Positions 23,102 to 30,233 of a stretch of DNA of 32,708 nt are shown piece after piece. The notes under the pieces are model-generated. The model was not told where the DNA came from. It ran no database searches and was given only the letters and a program-made list of their open reading frames with translations. This DNA comes from Collinsella sp. AM33-4BH (GTDB lineage Bacteria; Actinomycetota; Coriobacteriia; Coriobacteriales; Coriobacteriaceae): contig NZ_QSIN01000017.1 in assembly GCF_003469205.1 (NCBI RefSeq), forward strand, positions 1-32,708. Direction: 5' to 3'. Position 1 is the first letter of the stretch. Every line of letters begins with the position of its first letter. The translations under genes were made by a program, and so were the position numbers.

Positions 23102-23725
23102 TTACGCGTTGACAGCCATCGAGTGCTGGCCCGACTTTTCCAAGTACTCGGCAAACTTGGCCTCGTCGCCCTTGTTCTTGTACTGCAGGGCCAGCAGGTA
23201 TTCCAGGCGGCAGCTCTTGACCTTGTCGTCACCGGCCTCTTCGAGCATGCGCTCCAGCTCGGGAATGTCGTTGTGGCGCTTGAGGATCATCGTGTCGTAC
23301 ATCAGCTGGCATTCGTGTGTGACTGCCTCGGCCTGACCGCCCTCAAAGCCCTTGATCTCGTGCAGCAACTCCTTGGACTTTTTGCGGTCCTCCTGGCCAA
23401 CGTAGTAGTTAAAGGCTTTGATCACCAGGTCGACGCGCTGCATCTTGGGCAGGTTGAGTCCCAGCAACAGGTCGAACATCTCGTTGGCGTGTTCGTGGTC
23501 CTCGCGCAACAGATAGGAGTTCAGGCGCAGGTAGTCGCGGTTGTAGCGCGGGTACAGCATGCTGGTGAGTTTGCCGTCGAGCAAACGATCGAACTCGTCC
23601 CACTGTTTGGCAGCCATCAACTGCTGCAGGCGCTTAAACGTGGTGCGTTTTTTGATGCTAAAGAACACCGACACGGCGATACAGATGATAACGACGGCGG
23701 TCCAGAGTGTGCGGGAATCGGGCAT
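23102..23725 (-). CDS. Membrane-anchored helical-repeat protein of unknown function
   Basis: I do not recognise a characterised family. The 207-residue protein starts with one hydrophobic segment, TLWTAVVIICIAVSVFFSI (about 6-24), followed by positively charged KKR, so the rest probably faces the cytoplasm. The remainder is helical with TPR-like spacing (for example KQWDEFDRLLDG, EDHEHANEMFDLLLG, CRLEYLLALQYKNKGDEAKFAEYLEKSG). A scaffold or adaptor role is plausible but unproven. AAGGA precedes ATG on the minus strand. TATAAT (23786-23781) with TGCCAG 17 bases upstream is a possible promoter. Confidence 0.7.
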   Translation of the reverse strand: MPDSRTLWTAVVIICIAVSVFFSIKKRTTFKRLQQLMAAKQWDEFDRLLDGKLTSMLYPRYNRDYLRLNSYLLREDHEHANEMFDLLLGLNLPKMQRVDLVIKAFNYYVGQEDRKKSKELLHEIKGFEGGQAEAVTHECQLMYDTMILKRHNDIPELERMLEEAGDDKVKSCRLEYLLALQYKNKGDEAKFAEYLEKSGQHSMAVNA

Positions 23726-23888
23726 ATTAGGGTCCTTAGTCGCTCATAAAGCGAGCGGTATGACAACACGTACTGGATGTATTATACGCAGCGCGCAAGC
23801 AAACTGGCATAAAAGCTCATCGAGGCCGAGTGCCATCGCTCGCTGCGGTACACTTACCTAAAGTAAACCATGAAGGGAGACATTACCT

Positions 23889-24176
23889 ATGAAGAAAATC
23901 GTTTTGGCTTGCGGTGCTGGCGCTGCTACTTCCACGCTCGTTGCCCAGAAGGTCGCCACCCTGCTCGACGCCAACGGTTACGCCGACAAGTATGAGATCG
24001 TGCAGTGCGCCATCTCCGAGGCCAAGGACGCTTGCGACGAGGGCGCCGACCTGCTGATCGCCACCACCGTTGCCCCCGAGGGCCTCACCTGCCCGTACGT
24101 GAGCGGCGTGCCCTTCATGACCGGCATGAACCGCGTTGCCGCCGAGAAGGCCGTTCTTGACGTCATGGCTCAGTAG
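23889..24176 (+). CDS. Orphan PTS IIB subunit, galactitol/ascorbate type
   Basis: This 95-residue single-domain protein begins MKKIVLACGAGAATSTLVAQKV; C8 in the CGxGxATS loop is the phosphorylated cysteine of the lactose/galactitol-like IIB fold. The sequence matches GatB-type IIB proteins in length and motif. No IIA or IIC gene is next to it; the only partner is a VOC protein 11 bases downstream. It may serve a transporter encoded elsewhere, or act as a phosphorylation-responsive regulator. GGGAG precedes the ATG. Confidence 0.85.
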   Translation: MKKIVLACGAGAATSTLVAQKVATLLDANGYADKYEIVQCAISEAKDACDEGADLLIATTVAPEGLTCPYVSGVPFMTGMNRVAAEKAVLDVMAQ

Positions 24177-24187
24177 GCGCTGCCTGC

Positions 24188-24562
24188 ATGAGTGAGCAGA
24201 ACGCCAATCCGGTAGAGCTCTTTGGTATGCGCGTTGCCCATGTGGGCATTAACGCTGCCGACCCGGCAGACGCCTTGGAGATCGCGGAGCTGTTCTCGAC
24301 GATGATGGGCCTGCCCGTTATCGAGACCCCGGTTTCGTACTTTAACGATTCGCTGGTCGAGGTTATGAAGCAGAACGGTCGTGGCACCAAGGGCCACATT
24401 GGCTTTGCCGTCAACGACATCGATGCGGCCGAGAAGTGGTTTGCCGAGCGCGGGCTCGAGGTCAACGAGGAGTCGCGCGCGCTGCTGCCCGACGGTAGCA
24501 CCAAGCTCGTGTACTTTAAGCGCGAGTTCGCCGGCTTCGCCGTGCACCTGTGCCGCGAGTAG
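24188..24562 (+). CDS. VOC (glyoxalase/dioxygenase-like) family protein
   Basis: This 124-residue protein has the paired beta-alpha-beta-beta-beta layout of the vicinal oxygen chelate fold: RVAHVGINAADPADALEIAELFSTMMGLPV at the start and GHIGFAVNDIDAAEKWFAERGLEV in the second half, ending FAGFAVHLC. Candidate metal ligands include H18 in the first motif and the second-half H of KGHIGF. It probably acts on a small sugar- or dicarbonyl-type substrate. The pairing with the orphan PTS IIB implies a shared carbohydrate pathway. The ribosome binding site is weak (TAGGCG), so translation may be coupled to the IIB gene. Confidence 0.8.
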   Translation: MSEQNANPVELFGMRVAHVGINAADPADALEIAELFSTMMGLPVIETPVSYFNDSLVEVMKQNGRGTKGHIGFAVNDIDAAEKWFAERGLEVNEESRALLPDGSTKLVYFKREFAGFAVHLCRE

Positions 24563-24586
24563 CGCACGAGCTGCTTTAGTTAGCAA

Positions 24587-24622
24587 AAAGGGATAGGGCC
24601 GTATGGCCTTATCCCTTTATTT
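24587..24622 (+). terminator. Terminator after the IIB-VOC pair
   Basis: AAAGGGATAGGGCC (24587-24600) pairs with GGCCTTATCCCTTT (24605-24618), with one G.U pair and a 4-base loop, followed by ATTTAT. Confidence 0.85.
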
Positions 24623-24659
24623 ATGCCGAGGGATCGACTTTTGCAACGGTCAAAAAACC

Positions 24660-24841
24660 GAAGTCTAATACTTTTCCGAGAAGTGAACGAGACAAATCAG
24701 CCCCCCCGAAGCATCGACACTTTAAGGGCATCGTTTCCTGCAGTTTCGATGCTGGAATCCTGCGATTTTGCGGCCGAAAAATGCGGATGCTTCGGGGGTC
24801 CGAATATGGTCGTTCACTTCTCGGGAAAAGTATTAGACCTC
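24660..24841. mobile_element. MITE-like element, copy 1 (182 bp)
   Basis: The ends are inverted repeats: GAAGTCTAATACTTTTCC with GAGAAGTGAACGA at the left, mirrored by CGTTCACTTCTC and GGAAAAGTATTAGACCTC at the right (one base added). Inside, CCCCCGAAGCATC is mirrored by GATGCTTCGGGGG. No coding capacity is visible. A second copy in the same orientation lies at 29296-29476. It sits between the VOC terminator and the end of the histidine kinase gene. No clear target duplication surrounds this copy. Confidence 0.85.
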
Positions 24842-24860
24842 GATCCACGAGGGGGCATCC

Positions 24861-26156
24861 CTACCGTGGCAGGCGAATCGTAAAGCGGCTGCCGACCCCT
24901 TCGACCGAGGTCACACCGATGACACCGCCATGGCTATCGACGATCCACTTGGCAATGGCAAGCCCCAGACCCGAGCCCTGCGCGCCGGCATCGCGCGCGT
25001 TGTCGGCGCGGTAGAACCGCTCGAACGCGTGAGCTGCGGATTCCTGGTTCATGCCGATACCCTCGTCCTCAACGCTTATGTCGATCGTGCCCATGCCCGC
25101 ATCCGGCGCTACGCCAAACGAGATGGGCGTTCCCGCATCCGAGTACTTGGCGGCATTCTGCACGATCACGCGAAGAGCCTGCTTTACAAGCGCCACATCG
25201 ACGGACGCATCGCAGCGCGAGTCGCTGACAAGCGCAGCGTCAAAGGCCAGTCGATACGTGTGCCCGGCATCGATCATCTGTGATTCTTCGCAAACCTCGC
25301 CGACCAGTGCAGCCAGGTTGGTATTCGCGCGCCGCAGCACGGTGCGACCGGCATCGCCGCGTGCCAAAAACAGCAGCTGTTCCACGAGCTCCTGCATATG
25401 CTCGCTTTCGGCTTTGAGCGAGGTGATGGATTCTGCCAGCACGTCCGGGTCGTCTTTGCCCCAGCGGTCGAGCATGTTCACGTAGCCCTGAATCACCGCG
25501 ATGGGCGTGCGCAGCTCGTGGCTCGCATCGTTGACAAAGCGCATCTGCTGCAGCTTGGCCTCTTGCATCTGGCGCAGCAGGCGGTTGAGTGCGACCTCGA
25601 TGCTTGCCAGGTCGGCGTCGCCGGTGGTGACGCTCGGCGAGTCGACGCTTGCGCGCTCGATGGCCTGTTCCAGCGTTTCCATCTTGCCGCCGGAGAGCTG
25701 CATACGGCCGAGCTCGTCCACGCGCAAGGCAAGGTCGTTGAGCGGCGCCATGGTGCGGCGCACGCGGCGGGCGCCGCCGAGCATGTTGAGCACGCTGATG
25801 ACCTGCCAACCCATAACGACAAGGTAGAGAGGCCATAGCGCGACGAGGTCCTGCGCGAGGGGGAAGGTCTTGGTGGTACGCGCAAACTCGACGGTATAGG
25901 TGAGCGTTGTCAGGTCCCAGCCGCGTGCGGGCGTCAGCGACATGCCGTGAACGGTGGCGCCGGGAATCCAGCCTGCGGTAAACGCGCTGTCGGGCAGCGT
26001 CTGGTTGTATCCATAGACGAGGATCGCCGCCGCAATCACCATCAGCAACAGATCGAGCCAGACGTAGCTCATCAAGCGGCGCCACATATAGCCCCAGTTG
26101 ATGGCGCGGGCGATGGAGGTGACGCGCTTGGCCTCGGCGTTATGCGCGGCAGACAT
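24861..26156 (-). CDS. Sensor histidine kinase
   Basis: This 431-residue membrane kinase has transmembrane segments at about 31-50 and 107-127 around a small extracellular domain of some 55 residues. A HAMP-like region leads to a HisKA domain with the phosphorylated H213 in NDASHELRTP, then a HATPase domain with N334 (VQNAAKYSD), the G1 box VEDEGIGM and the G2 box GSGLGLAIAKWIVDSHGG. The sensor domain is not recognised. ATG 26156 overlaps the response regulator 3' end by 17 bases and follows GGGGTGGG; a start 27 codons earlier would lie inside that gene. The two form a classical two-component pair. Confidence 0.92.
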   Translation of the reverse strand: MSAAHNAEAKRVTSIARAINWGYMWRRLMSYVWLDLLLMVIAAAILVYGYNQTLPDSAFTAGWIPGATVHGMSLTPARGWDLTTLTYTVEFARTTKTFPLAQDLVALWPLYLVVMGWQVISVLNMLGGARRVRRTMAPLNDLALRVDELGRMQLSGGKMETLEQAIERASVDSPSVTTGDADLASIEVALNRLLRQMQEAKLQQMRFVNDASHELRTPIAVIQGYVNMLDRWGKDDPDVLAESITSLKAESEHMQELVEQLLFLARGDAGRTVLRRANTNLAALVGEVCEESQMIDAGHTYRLAFDAALVSDSRCDASVDVALVKQALRVIVQNAAKYSDAGTPISFGVAPDAGMGTIDISVEDEGIGMNQESAAHAFERFYRADNARDAGAQGSGLGLAIAKWIVDSHGGVIGVTSVEGVGSRFTIRLPR

Positions 26157-26925
26157 AGCCCACCCCGCGCACGGTCTGGATGATGCGGGCGCCGCCAGCG
26201 TCTTCGATCTTGGCGCGCAAATGTGCGATGTGCACATCGACGTTGTTGGTATCGCCCACGTAGTCGTAGCCTAGCGCCTCATGCGCGATGCGCTCGCGCG
26301 TGAGCACGGTGCCGGCGTGCGCCATAAGCAGGGCGAGGACGTCGAACTCGCGGGCCGTGAGCGCGATGGGCGAGCCGCCGACCGTGACTTCGCGGCGGTC
26401 GGGGTCGAGCGCAACCGATCCCACGGTGAGTGTGGCAGGGGAGGGCGAGGCAGGGGTCTGGGCCATGTCACTGGCCGGGGGCATCGCGGTGGCCTTCTCG
26501 CCCGCGACGCCCGCCATGCCCGCTCCGGCGCCGACGCCAGCTACGCCCGAAGCCGCCCGCATGGCCTCCGAGCGCTTCAACGCCACGCGGATCCGTGCGA
26601 ACAGCTCCTCAATCGCAAACGGCTTGGTCAGGTAATCGTCGGCGCCGGCATCGAGCCCAGCCACCTTGTCCATCACGGCATCGCGCGCGGTGACCATAAT
26701 CACCGGCACATCCTTGTGCTTGCGGATGCGCCGCAGCACTTCCATACCGTTGAGCTGCGGCAACAGTACGTCGAGCAGAATCAGATCGTAGTCGCGCTCC
26801 AGCGCCAGGTCCACGGCGGTGCGGCCGTCGGCGGCGTGCTCTACCTGGTAACCCTCGTGCTCCAGCTCGAGCGTCACAAAGCGGGCGATTTTCTCCTCGT
26901 CCTCTACAATCAGGATTCGTGCCAT
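26140..26925 (-). CDS. OmpR/PhoB-family response regulator
   Basis: This 261-residue regulator has a receiver domain (1 to about 120) with acidic pocket EDE (8-10), phospho-acceptor D52 in LLDVLLP and K101 in LTKPF, and a C-terminal winged helix (about 165-261) with VDVHIAHLRAKIED and IIQTVRGVGYVC. Between them is an unusually long linker of some 40 residues, rich in A, G, P and M (about 121-164), against 5-20 in most family members. It is encoded just upstream of and overlapping the kinase gene. Direct targets are not visible; autoregulation of the operon is common for the family. Confidence 0.94.
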   Translation of the reverse strand: MARILIVEDEEKIARFVTLELEHEGYQVEHAADGRTAVDLALERDYDLILLDVLLPQLNGMEVLRRIRKHKDVPVIMVTARDAVMDKVAGLDAGADDYLTKPFAIEELFARIRVALKRSEAMRAASGVAGVGAGAGMAGVAGEKATAMPPASDMAQTPASPSPATLTVGSVALDPDRREVTVGGSPIALTAREFDVLALLMAHAGTVLTRERIAHEALGYDYVGDTNNVDVHIAHLRAKIEDAGGARIIQTVRGVGYVCRA

Positions 26926-26943
26926 ACGTGCCCCCGTCTGCGA

Positions 26944-27486
26944 TTACTTGTCGTCGTTGAGATTTTGCTTGATGTCGTCTGCGGCGTCGGCGGCGTGATC
27001 CATCAGGTTATTGATGCTGCCGGGTACATCACCGTCGCTGTCGATGCGGTAGCGCATGCCAAAGAACAGGCCAATCAGCATCAGCCATATCGTGGCGCCC
27101 CAGGCAAACAGCGCGACGATGGGGATCAGGATGGGAATGTTGAGGATGATCGCATCGCGGCGCGTGGCGATAAACTTGGTGTCCAGACTCAGGCGGAAGA
27201 GCTTTTTGAGGTACTCCCACACGCTGTCCATCTTCTTGGAGAAGTCGGTCTTTTCGCTCGACTTTTCGTAAGCGACCTGCGCGGCGACCATCTCGGCAGA
27301 GGGCTCATCGACTGGCGCGGACTCGGTGGCGGCATGCGCCGACGTGGTCTGGGTCTTGCCCTGCGACTCGAGCCAAATGATGGCATCCAAAACGTTGCCG
27401 TCGGCAGCGTCGAGCGCCGCCTTGGCATCGGTGTAACTCACGTTGCACTTGGTGCGGATGGTTTCAACTTTTTCGAGGTCGTCCAT
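26944..27486 (-). CDS. DUF4342 protein with UBA-like N-terminus
   Basis: The 180-residue protein starts with a UBA/TS-N-like helix bundle (EKVETIRTKCNVSYTDAKAALDAADGNVLDAIIWLES, about 5-42; key residues VSY, AKxAL, GN, A, L). A charged, disordered stretch follows, then an amphipathic segment and a hydrophobic hairpin, IILNIPILIPIVALFAWGATIWLMLIGLFFG (about 113-143), and an acidic tail. This arrangement matches DUF4342 proteins, whose function is unknown. It is the first gene of the operon with the response regulator and kinase (gap 18 bases), suggesting it is sensed with, or a target of, that system. AAAGGA precedes ATG. Confidence 0.8.
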   Translation of the reverse strand: MDDLEKVETIRTKCNVSYTDAKAALDAADGNVLDAIIWLESQGKTQTTSAHAATESAPVDEPSAEMVAAQVAYEKSSEKTDFSKKMDSVWEYLKKLFRLSLDTKFIATRRDAIILNIPILIPIVALFAWGATIWLMLIGLFFGMRYRIDSDGDVPGSINNLMDHAADAADDIKQNLNDDK

Positions 27487-27706
27487 GACCTGTCCTTTCG
27501 TTCGATGGGCGCGACGCCGGGCAATTTGCTCGGGCGCGAGCGTTGCGTTCGGCGGTTTGCGTTGCGCCGCCCCGCCCTTGGTCGAACTCTATAGTGCAGG
27601 TTATAGATTAAGCGATTCTTGAGCCAAGATTAATGTTGGATGAGTTTTTGGGTGGTGCGGAGGCGGGCAGGGGCAGAGACGATATGAGCAGGACATAAAA
27701 CATTGA

Positions 27707-27800
27707 GAGCCCCTGCTGCATGAAAGACCGCGGATTAGGCCGACAATGGTGAGTGTCTAATTCAGCCGCGGCGGCCACGCCGCATTCATGGAAGGGGCTC
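27707..27800 (+). promoter_or_regulatory. Nested stem structure that hides the transposase ribosome binding site
   Basis: Paired segments in order are GAGCCCCT (27707-27714) with AGGGGCTC (27793-27800), CATGAA (27719-27724) with TTCATG (27785-27790), CCGCGG (27728-27733) with CCGCGG (27766-27771), ATTA with TAAT, and GACA with TGTC. The last right-hand arm is itself the ribosome binding site GGAAGGGG before ATG 27803. Transcripts entering from outside would fold and block translation; transcripts starting within would not. Such protection is known for other insertion sequences. Confidence 0.7.
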
Positions 27801-27802
27801 CC

Positions 27803-28915
27803 ATGCTCGATACTACCACCTTCGTCGGCCTCGACGTCCACGCCCGCTCGATAAAGGCCGTCTCCCTCGACGTCATGACCGGGGAGGTGCGCTGCGCGAC
27901 CTTCGGCTACGACGCCGGCGCCGTCGCGGAGTGGGTCCGCTCCGTGGACCCCGGGGCCAGGTGCGTGTACGAGTCCGGGGTCACGGGCTTCGACCTGCAG
28001 AAGAGGCTCTCCGGCCTGGGGGTCGACTGCGTGGTCGGCGCCGTCTCGAAGATGATCAAGCCCAGCGCGGACAGGCGCAGGAAGAACGACCGCAACGACG
28101 CCGAGTTCCTCGCCCGCATGCTGTCGGTCGGCAACGTGGTCGAGGTGTGGGTCCCCGACGACGAGTGCGAGGCCGCCCGCGACCTGACCAGGGCGCTCGA
28201 GGACGCGAGGGACGACCTCTCGCGCTCGAAGCAGCGGCTCTCCAAGTTCCTGCTAAGGCACGGGCTCGTCTTCGGCGAGAGGACGCCCACCGGCCGCAGG
28301 AAGGGCAACTGGACCCGGGCGCACTGGTCCTGGATCGAGTCGATTAGGTTCGCGGAGGGGGCCGACAACGACGCGCTCGCCTACTACGTCGACGCGGTCA
28401 GGCGGGCGGCGGAGGAGAAGGCGAGGCTCGAGGGGCTCGTCGAGGCCGAGGCCCGCAAGCCCAGGTGGCGGAAGAGGGTCGACTCCCTGCGCTGCCTCAA
28501 GGGCGTCGACACCGCTTCCGCCGCCGACCTCGTGTTCGAGGCCGGCGAGTTCTCGAGGTTCAGGAACGCCCGCTCGTTCGCGGCATGGGTCGGCCTGACG
28601 CCCTCCGAGCACTCCAGCGGGGAGAGCGACCGCAGGGGCGCGATCGCCAAGGCCGGCAACAAGCACCTGAGGAAGACGCTGGTCGAGGCCGCGTGGCACT
28701 ACCTGACGTGCTCGGGGCGGCCGAAGGACCTCGCCAAGGGCCAGGCCCCGGACCGGGGCGCCCGGAGGCATGCCGCCAAGGGCGTGCGGAGGCTGGTCGA
28801 GAGGCGGGAGGCGCTGCTCGCGCGCGGGGTCCACGGCAGCAAGGCGAACGTCGCCACGGCGCGCGAGCTCGCCTGCTGGGTGTGGGCGGTCGGCCTCATG
28901 GCCGAGGGGGCGTAG
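27803..28915 (+). CDS. IS110-family (DEDD) transposase
   Basis: This 370-residue recombinase has the N-terminal RuvC-like domain with D in FVGLDVHARSIKAVSLD, E in YESGVTGFDL and KNDRNDAEFLARML for the last acidic residues. A coiled-coil middle follows, and the C-terminal Transposase_20 domain has LRCLKGVDTASAADLV and GLTPSEHSSGESDRRGAIAKAGNKHLRKTL, which holds the conserved serine thought to attack DNA. IS110 enzymes use an RNA from the element's non-coding end to choose target and donor. The gene appears intact. ATG 27803 follows GGAAGGGG; an ATG five codons earlier has no such site. Confidence 0.95.
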   Translation: MLDTTTFVGLDVHARSIKAVSLDVMTGEVRCATFGYDAGAVAEWVRSVDPGARCVYESGVTGFDLQKRLSGLGVDCVVGAVSKMIKPSADRRRKNDRNDAEFLARMLSVGNVVEVWVPDDECEAARDLTRALEDARDDLSRSKQRLSKFLLRHGLVFGERTPTGRRKGNWTRAHWSWIESIRFAEGADNDALAYYVDAVRRAAEEKARLEGLVEAEARKPRWRKRVDSLRCLKGVDTASAADLVFEAGEFSRFRNARSFAAWVGLTPSEHSSGESDRRGAIAKAGNKHLRKTLVEAAWHYLTCSGRPKDLAKGQAPDRGARRHAAKGVRRLVERREALLARGVHGSKANVATARELACWVWAVGLMAEGA

Positions 28916-29212
28916 GGGGGCGGTCCCCCGCACATAAGCCAGTCACCCCGGAAGCGGTTCGATCCGAAGCCGTTGAGGCGAACCTCAGGTCCCTTTTCTG
29001 CGAGCGCCCAGGGCGCCACACGCGTGCACAGACTGTCGGTTCGACGTAGAAGCCTCAGCCGTAGCAACGGATTGCCCAGCGAGAGATCGCCACGGGCGGA
29101 TATTAAACTGCAAAGACGAGCGTCGGTAAGACACGCCGAGGTCGCCGCGGACGGGTTGATATAGGGAGAGGGCCTGACCCCATATCGTTGGGGCCAGGCC
29201 CGATTTTGCCTC
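28916..29212 (+). ncRNA. Candidate guide (bridge/seek) RNA region of the insertion sequence
   Basis: These 297 bases between transposase stop and right subterminal repeat hold no convincing gene but several small hairpins: GGGGG-CGGT-CCCCC directly after the stop, CGGTTCG/CGAAGCCG (about 28963-28980), TGAGG-CGAA-CCTCA (about 28976-28989), and GGGCCTGACCCC/GGGGCCAGGCCC near 29170-29202, which ends in GATTTTG like a terminator. In IS1111-type elements the guide RNA comes from this right end. Exact ends and loops cannot be assigned from one copy. Confidence 0.45.
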
Positions 29213-29218
29213 TTGACA
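29213..29218 (+). promoter_or_regulatory. Outward -35 box at the right end of the insertion sequence
   Basis: A consensus TTGACA directly abuts the right subterminal repeat and points out of the element. If the ends join in a circle, TATGAG (27683-27688) would lie 16 bases plus the few terminal bases downstream, forming a promoter that reads into the transposase gene, as known for circular IS110-family intermediates. Confidence 0.6.
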
Positions 29219-29295
29219 ATGTCCTGCTCATATTAAAAGGCAGGTTTTGCGTGGCGTGAAGGAGGGGCGGTCTGATCTTTGGGATAGCTGATAGC

Positions 29296-29476
29296 GAGGT
29301 CTAATACTTTTCCGAGAAGTGAATGAGTGAAAACGGACCCCCGAAGCATCGACACTTTAGAGGTGCCGCTTCCTGCGGTTTCAATGCTGAAATCCCACGA
29401 TTTTGCCGATGAAAAATGCGGATGCTTCAGGGGTCCAAAAACAGACGTTCACTCCGCGGAAAAGTATTAGACCTCG
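29296..29476. mobile_element. MITE-like element, copy 2 (181 bp)
   Basis: The ends GAGGTCTAATACTTTTCC and GGAAAAGTATTAGACCTC are perfect inverted repeats. Inside, GGACCCCCGAAGCATC is mirrored by GATGCTTCAGGGGTCC with one change. It is closely similar to copy 1 (24660-24841) throughout, in the same orientation. GATAGC occurs directly before (29290-29295) and after (29477-29482) the element, a likely 6-bp target duplication. It has no gene; it needs a transposase supplied in trans. It lies in the 355-base gap between the insertion sequence and the AbiE operon. Confidence 0.88.
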
Positions 29477-29559
29477 ATAGCGGGAGATGGGGTGCCGATA
29501 GCAAGCTGGGGCCAGAAATGGGATAAGCAAGACGTACGGATCGCATGAATCAAAATCAC

Positions 29560-29594
29560 GTTGCAAAAGTATGAAAATATCCTACAATTGCAAC
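29560..29594 (+). promoter_or_regulatory. abiE promoter and inverted-repeat operator
   Basis: TTGCAA (29561-29566) and TACAAT (29583-29588) are spaced 16 bases. GTTGCAA (29560-29566) and TTGCAAC (29588-29594) form a perfect 7-bp inverted repeat, overlapping the -35 box and the last base of the -10 box. AbiEi antitoxins repress their operon by binding inverted repeats. The expected start site is at or next to ATG 29595, and no ribosome binding site is present, so the mRNA may be leaderless. Confidence 0.7.
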
Positions 29595-30218
29595 ATGAAG
29601 TACTTTAGCAACATAACGGCGATAAGCGAGCTTTCCGAGAGCGAGGGCGTGTTTACCACAGCCCAGGCGGCTCGCATGGGCATCTCTCGAGATGCGCTGG
29701 CACATTCATGCCGCGCAGGGCGTCTTGAACGGATATGCCACGGCGCCTACCGGATGTCCGGAACGCAGCGCCGGGACACCGACGAGCTCAACGCTTTTTG
29801 GAAGCTCACCAGTCCCTCCCTTTGCGCGTGGGAGAGAAAGCGCCAGTGGGATGGCATCGCCGTGAGCGGTACGACTGCGGCGAATCTGCAGCAAATGGGC
29901 GATTTCTATCTGTCCCCCTACAGGATGACCGCGCCCACGCGTATCAATACAAGAAACGAATCCCTTTCTTTTGTAAAGCGCGAGATTGCTGAGCGGGACA
30001 TCGTTTGGCTCGACGGCCTGCCGGTAACTAAACCCGAGCGCACGCTTGTCGATCTTTGCCTCGATTGCGAGGATCCCTCATTAATTATCGATGCCTATCA
30101 CGACGCGCTTGGACGTGGACTCGATATACAACGGCTGAAGGATCTTGTAGAAGAGAACTCTAAAACCGCCAAACGACGCGAGCTGATGGCGCCTTTGCTG
30201 ATGGTACTGAACGGGTAA
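29595..30218 (+). CDS. abiEi: AbiEi-family antitoxin
   Basis: This 207-residue protein has an N-terminal winged helix, ISELSESEGVFTTAQAARMGISRDALAHSCRAGRLERICHG (key residues FTTAQA, GIS, L, GRLERI, GAY), and a C-terminal domain with DGLPVTKPERTLVDLC, typical of type IV AbiEi antitoxins, which both repress their operon and counteract AbiEii. ATG 29595 was chosen because the -10 box ends 6 bases earlier; an ATG at 29571 would precede the promoter. The toxin gene follows 15 bases later. Lower G+C than the his and eno regions suggests horizontal gain. Confidence 0.9.
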   Translation: MKYFSNITAISELSESEGVFTTAQAARMGISRDALAHSCRAGRLERICHGAYRMSGTQRRDTDELNAFWKLTSPSLCAWERKRQWDGIAVSGTTAANLQQMGDFYLSPYRMTAPTRINTRNESLSFVKREIAERDIVWLDGLPVTKPERTLVDLCLDCEDPSLIIDAYHDALGRGLDIQRLKDLVEENSKTAKRRELMAPLLMVLNG

Positions 30219-30233
30219 TGCGAAACGGAGGAC

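Larger units (their letters stand above)
27682..29233 (+). mobile_element. IS110/IS1111-family insertion sequence
   Basis: ATATGAGCAGGACAT (27682-27696) and ATGTCCTGCTCATAT (29219-29233) are a perfect 15-bp inverted pair around a DEDD transposase gene. Subterminal inverted repeats of this kind mark the IS1111 subgroup. The true ends lie a few bases outside and cannot be fixed from one copy; the family makes no target duplication. The left non-coding part is about 106 bases and the right about 300, again IS1111-like. Transposase codon use (many AGG arginines) differs from neighbours, consistent with transfer. Confidence 0.88.

Noticed and set aside
24623..24883. Small open frames inside the MITE copies
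   Set aside because: They are not kept in frame between the two copies and have no good ribosome binding site.
28253..28933. A 226-codon frame antisense to the transposase
   Set aside because: It is a Pro/Gly/Leu-rich shadow produced by the G+C-rich transposase gene.
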